From an uncultured Collinsella sp. (lineage in GTDB: Bacteria > Actinomycetota > Coriobacteriia > Coriobacteriales > Coriobacteriaceae), in NCBI GenBank assembly GCA_937934165.1, contig CALGZX010000106.1:1-6248 (forward strand): a DNA stretch of 6,248 nt, read 5' to 3'. The translations under genes were made by a program, and so were the position numbers. Below the pieces are notes generated by a model. That model worked only from the letters and a program-made list of their open reading frames with translations. It made no database searches and was not told the DNA's origin. Of this stretch, positions 5,940 to 6,248 are shown in pieces (positions within the stretch are counted from its first letter, which is position 1; each line of letters starts with the position of its first letter).

Positions 5940-5968
5940 ACTGTACCCTATATCGGGGGTTTTATCAC
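5940..5968 (-). promoter_or_regulatory. Candidate weak promoter for the FmdB-like gene
   Basis: On the minus strand GTGATA (5963-5968) and TACAGT (5940-5945) each match four of six bases of the sigma-70 consensus boxes and are separated by exactly 17 bases. The -35 box overlaps the malQ stop. The spacer contains an imperfect palindrome, CCCGATATAGGG. Transcripts would start near 5930 and include the hairpin at 5899-5920. Such matches occur by chance, so this is tentative. Confidence 0.22.
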
Positions 5969-6248
5969 GCTTCGCCCCAGAATCTATGGTTGTTGCGCAG
6001 GAGCTGTGCGGTTTTGTTTTCGGCGGCTGCAATGTCCGCCTCGTCAGCTTGCCAGGTCCAGTTGCCCGTGGCCACGCCCGGAACGTTCATGCGCGCGTCG
6101 TCGCCAAGTCCCAGGATATCCTGTAGCGGCATCATCACTAGGGGAGCGTCGCTTGCCAGCGCGTCGCTCATCAGCTTGGCCGCCACCTCAACACCGCTCG
6201 GTTCATCGCCGCCCGCAAAGGTACGGGTGCACCAACCGGCCAGCGTCG
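5965..6248 (-). CDS. malQ: 4-alpha-glucanotransferase (amylomaltase) MalQ, C-terminal part
   Basis: MalQ is a cytoplasmic GH77 enzyme that transfers alpha-1,4-glucan segments between maltodextrins, making them usable for glycogen or maltodextrin breakdown. Only the last 93 residues are in the window; the frame is open to the right edge. The segment PLQDILGLGDDARMNVPG followed by TGNW is the highly conserved GH77 C-terminal signature, in which the Pro-Leu-Gln-Asp and Arg-Met-Asn-x-Pro-Gly parts are typical. After the usual end near TGNWTW, this protein continues about 29 residues (QADEADIAAAENKTAQLLRNNHRFWGEA), an ordinary-looking C-terminal helix. The stop is TGA at 5965-5967. The GTG at 6184-6186 is an internal valine codon, not a start. 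Its upstream neighbours are outside the window. Catalytic residues lie upstream and cannot be checked. Confidence 0.9.
   Translation of the reverse strand, partial: TLAGWCTRTFAGGDEPSGVEVAAKLMSDALASDAPLVMMPLQDILGLGDDARMNVPGVATGNWTWQADEADIAAAENKTAQLLRNNHRFWGEA

Overview
The window reads as ordinary chromosome from a GC-rich actinobacterium. The proteins, the intergenic sequence style and the gene order point to Coriobacteriia, most likely Collinsella or a close relative. That placement is an inference from familiarity, not from a database search.

Layout: the plus strand holds most of a housekeeping cluster. It runs priA (replication restart helicase, missing only its extreme N-terminus at the left edge), def (peptide deformylase), a 325-base non-coding gap, fmt (methionyl-tRNA formyltransferase) and rsmB (16S rRNA m5C967 methyltransferase). 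fmt and rsmB overlap by ATGA. After rsmB comes a convergent intergenic region with two strong stem-loops. Two minus-strand genes then read toward rsmB: a small FmdB-type zinc-ribbon protein and, upstream of it and running off the right edge, the C-terminal end of malQ (4-alpha-glucanotransferase).

How the genes work together: Fmt formylates the initiator Met-tRNA and Def removes the formyl group from new proteins, so they form one functional pair. RsmB modifies the small ribosomal subunit and PriA reloads the replisome. The order priA-def-fmt-rsmB is widespread in Gram-positive bacteria. Here the pair is split by a terminator-like hairpin after def, so priA-def and fmt-rsmB may be two transcription units. 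The FmdB-like protein and MalQ are not obviously linked to that cluster.

No new defence system, mobile element, CRISPR array or unknown operon is visible. What deserves a second look is mostly non-coding: the structured def-fmt gap with a REP-like inverted repeat, the 21-bp imperfect palindrome after rsmB, a hairpin placed just upstream of the FmdB-like gene's ribosome binding site, two competing stems around the fmt ribosome binding site, and a sharp switch to T-ending codons in fmt. At the protein level the main oddity is an unusual SAM-binding motif in RsmB.
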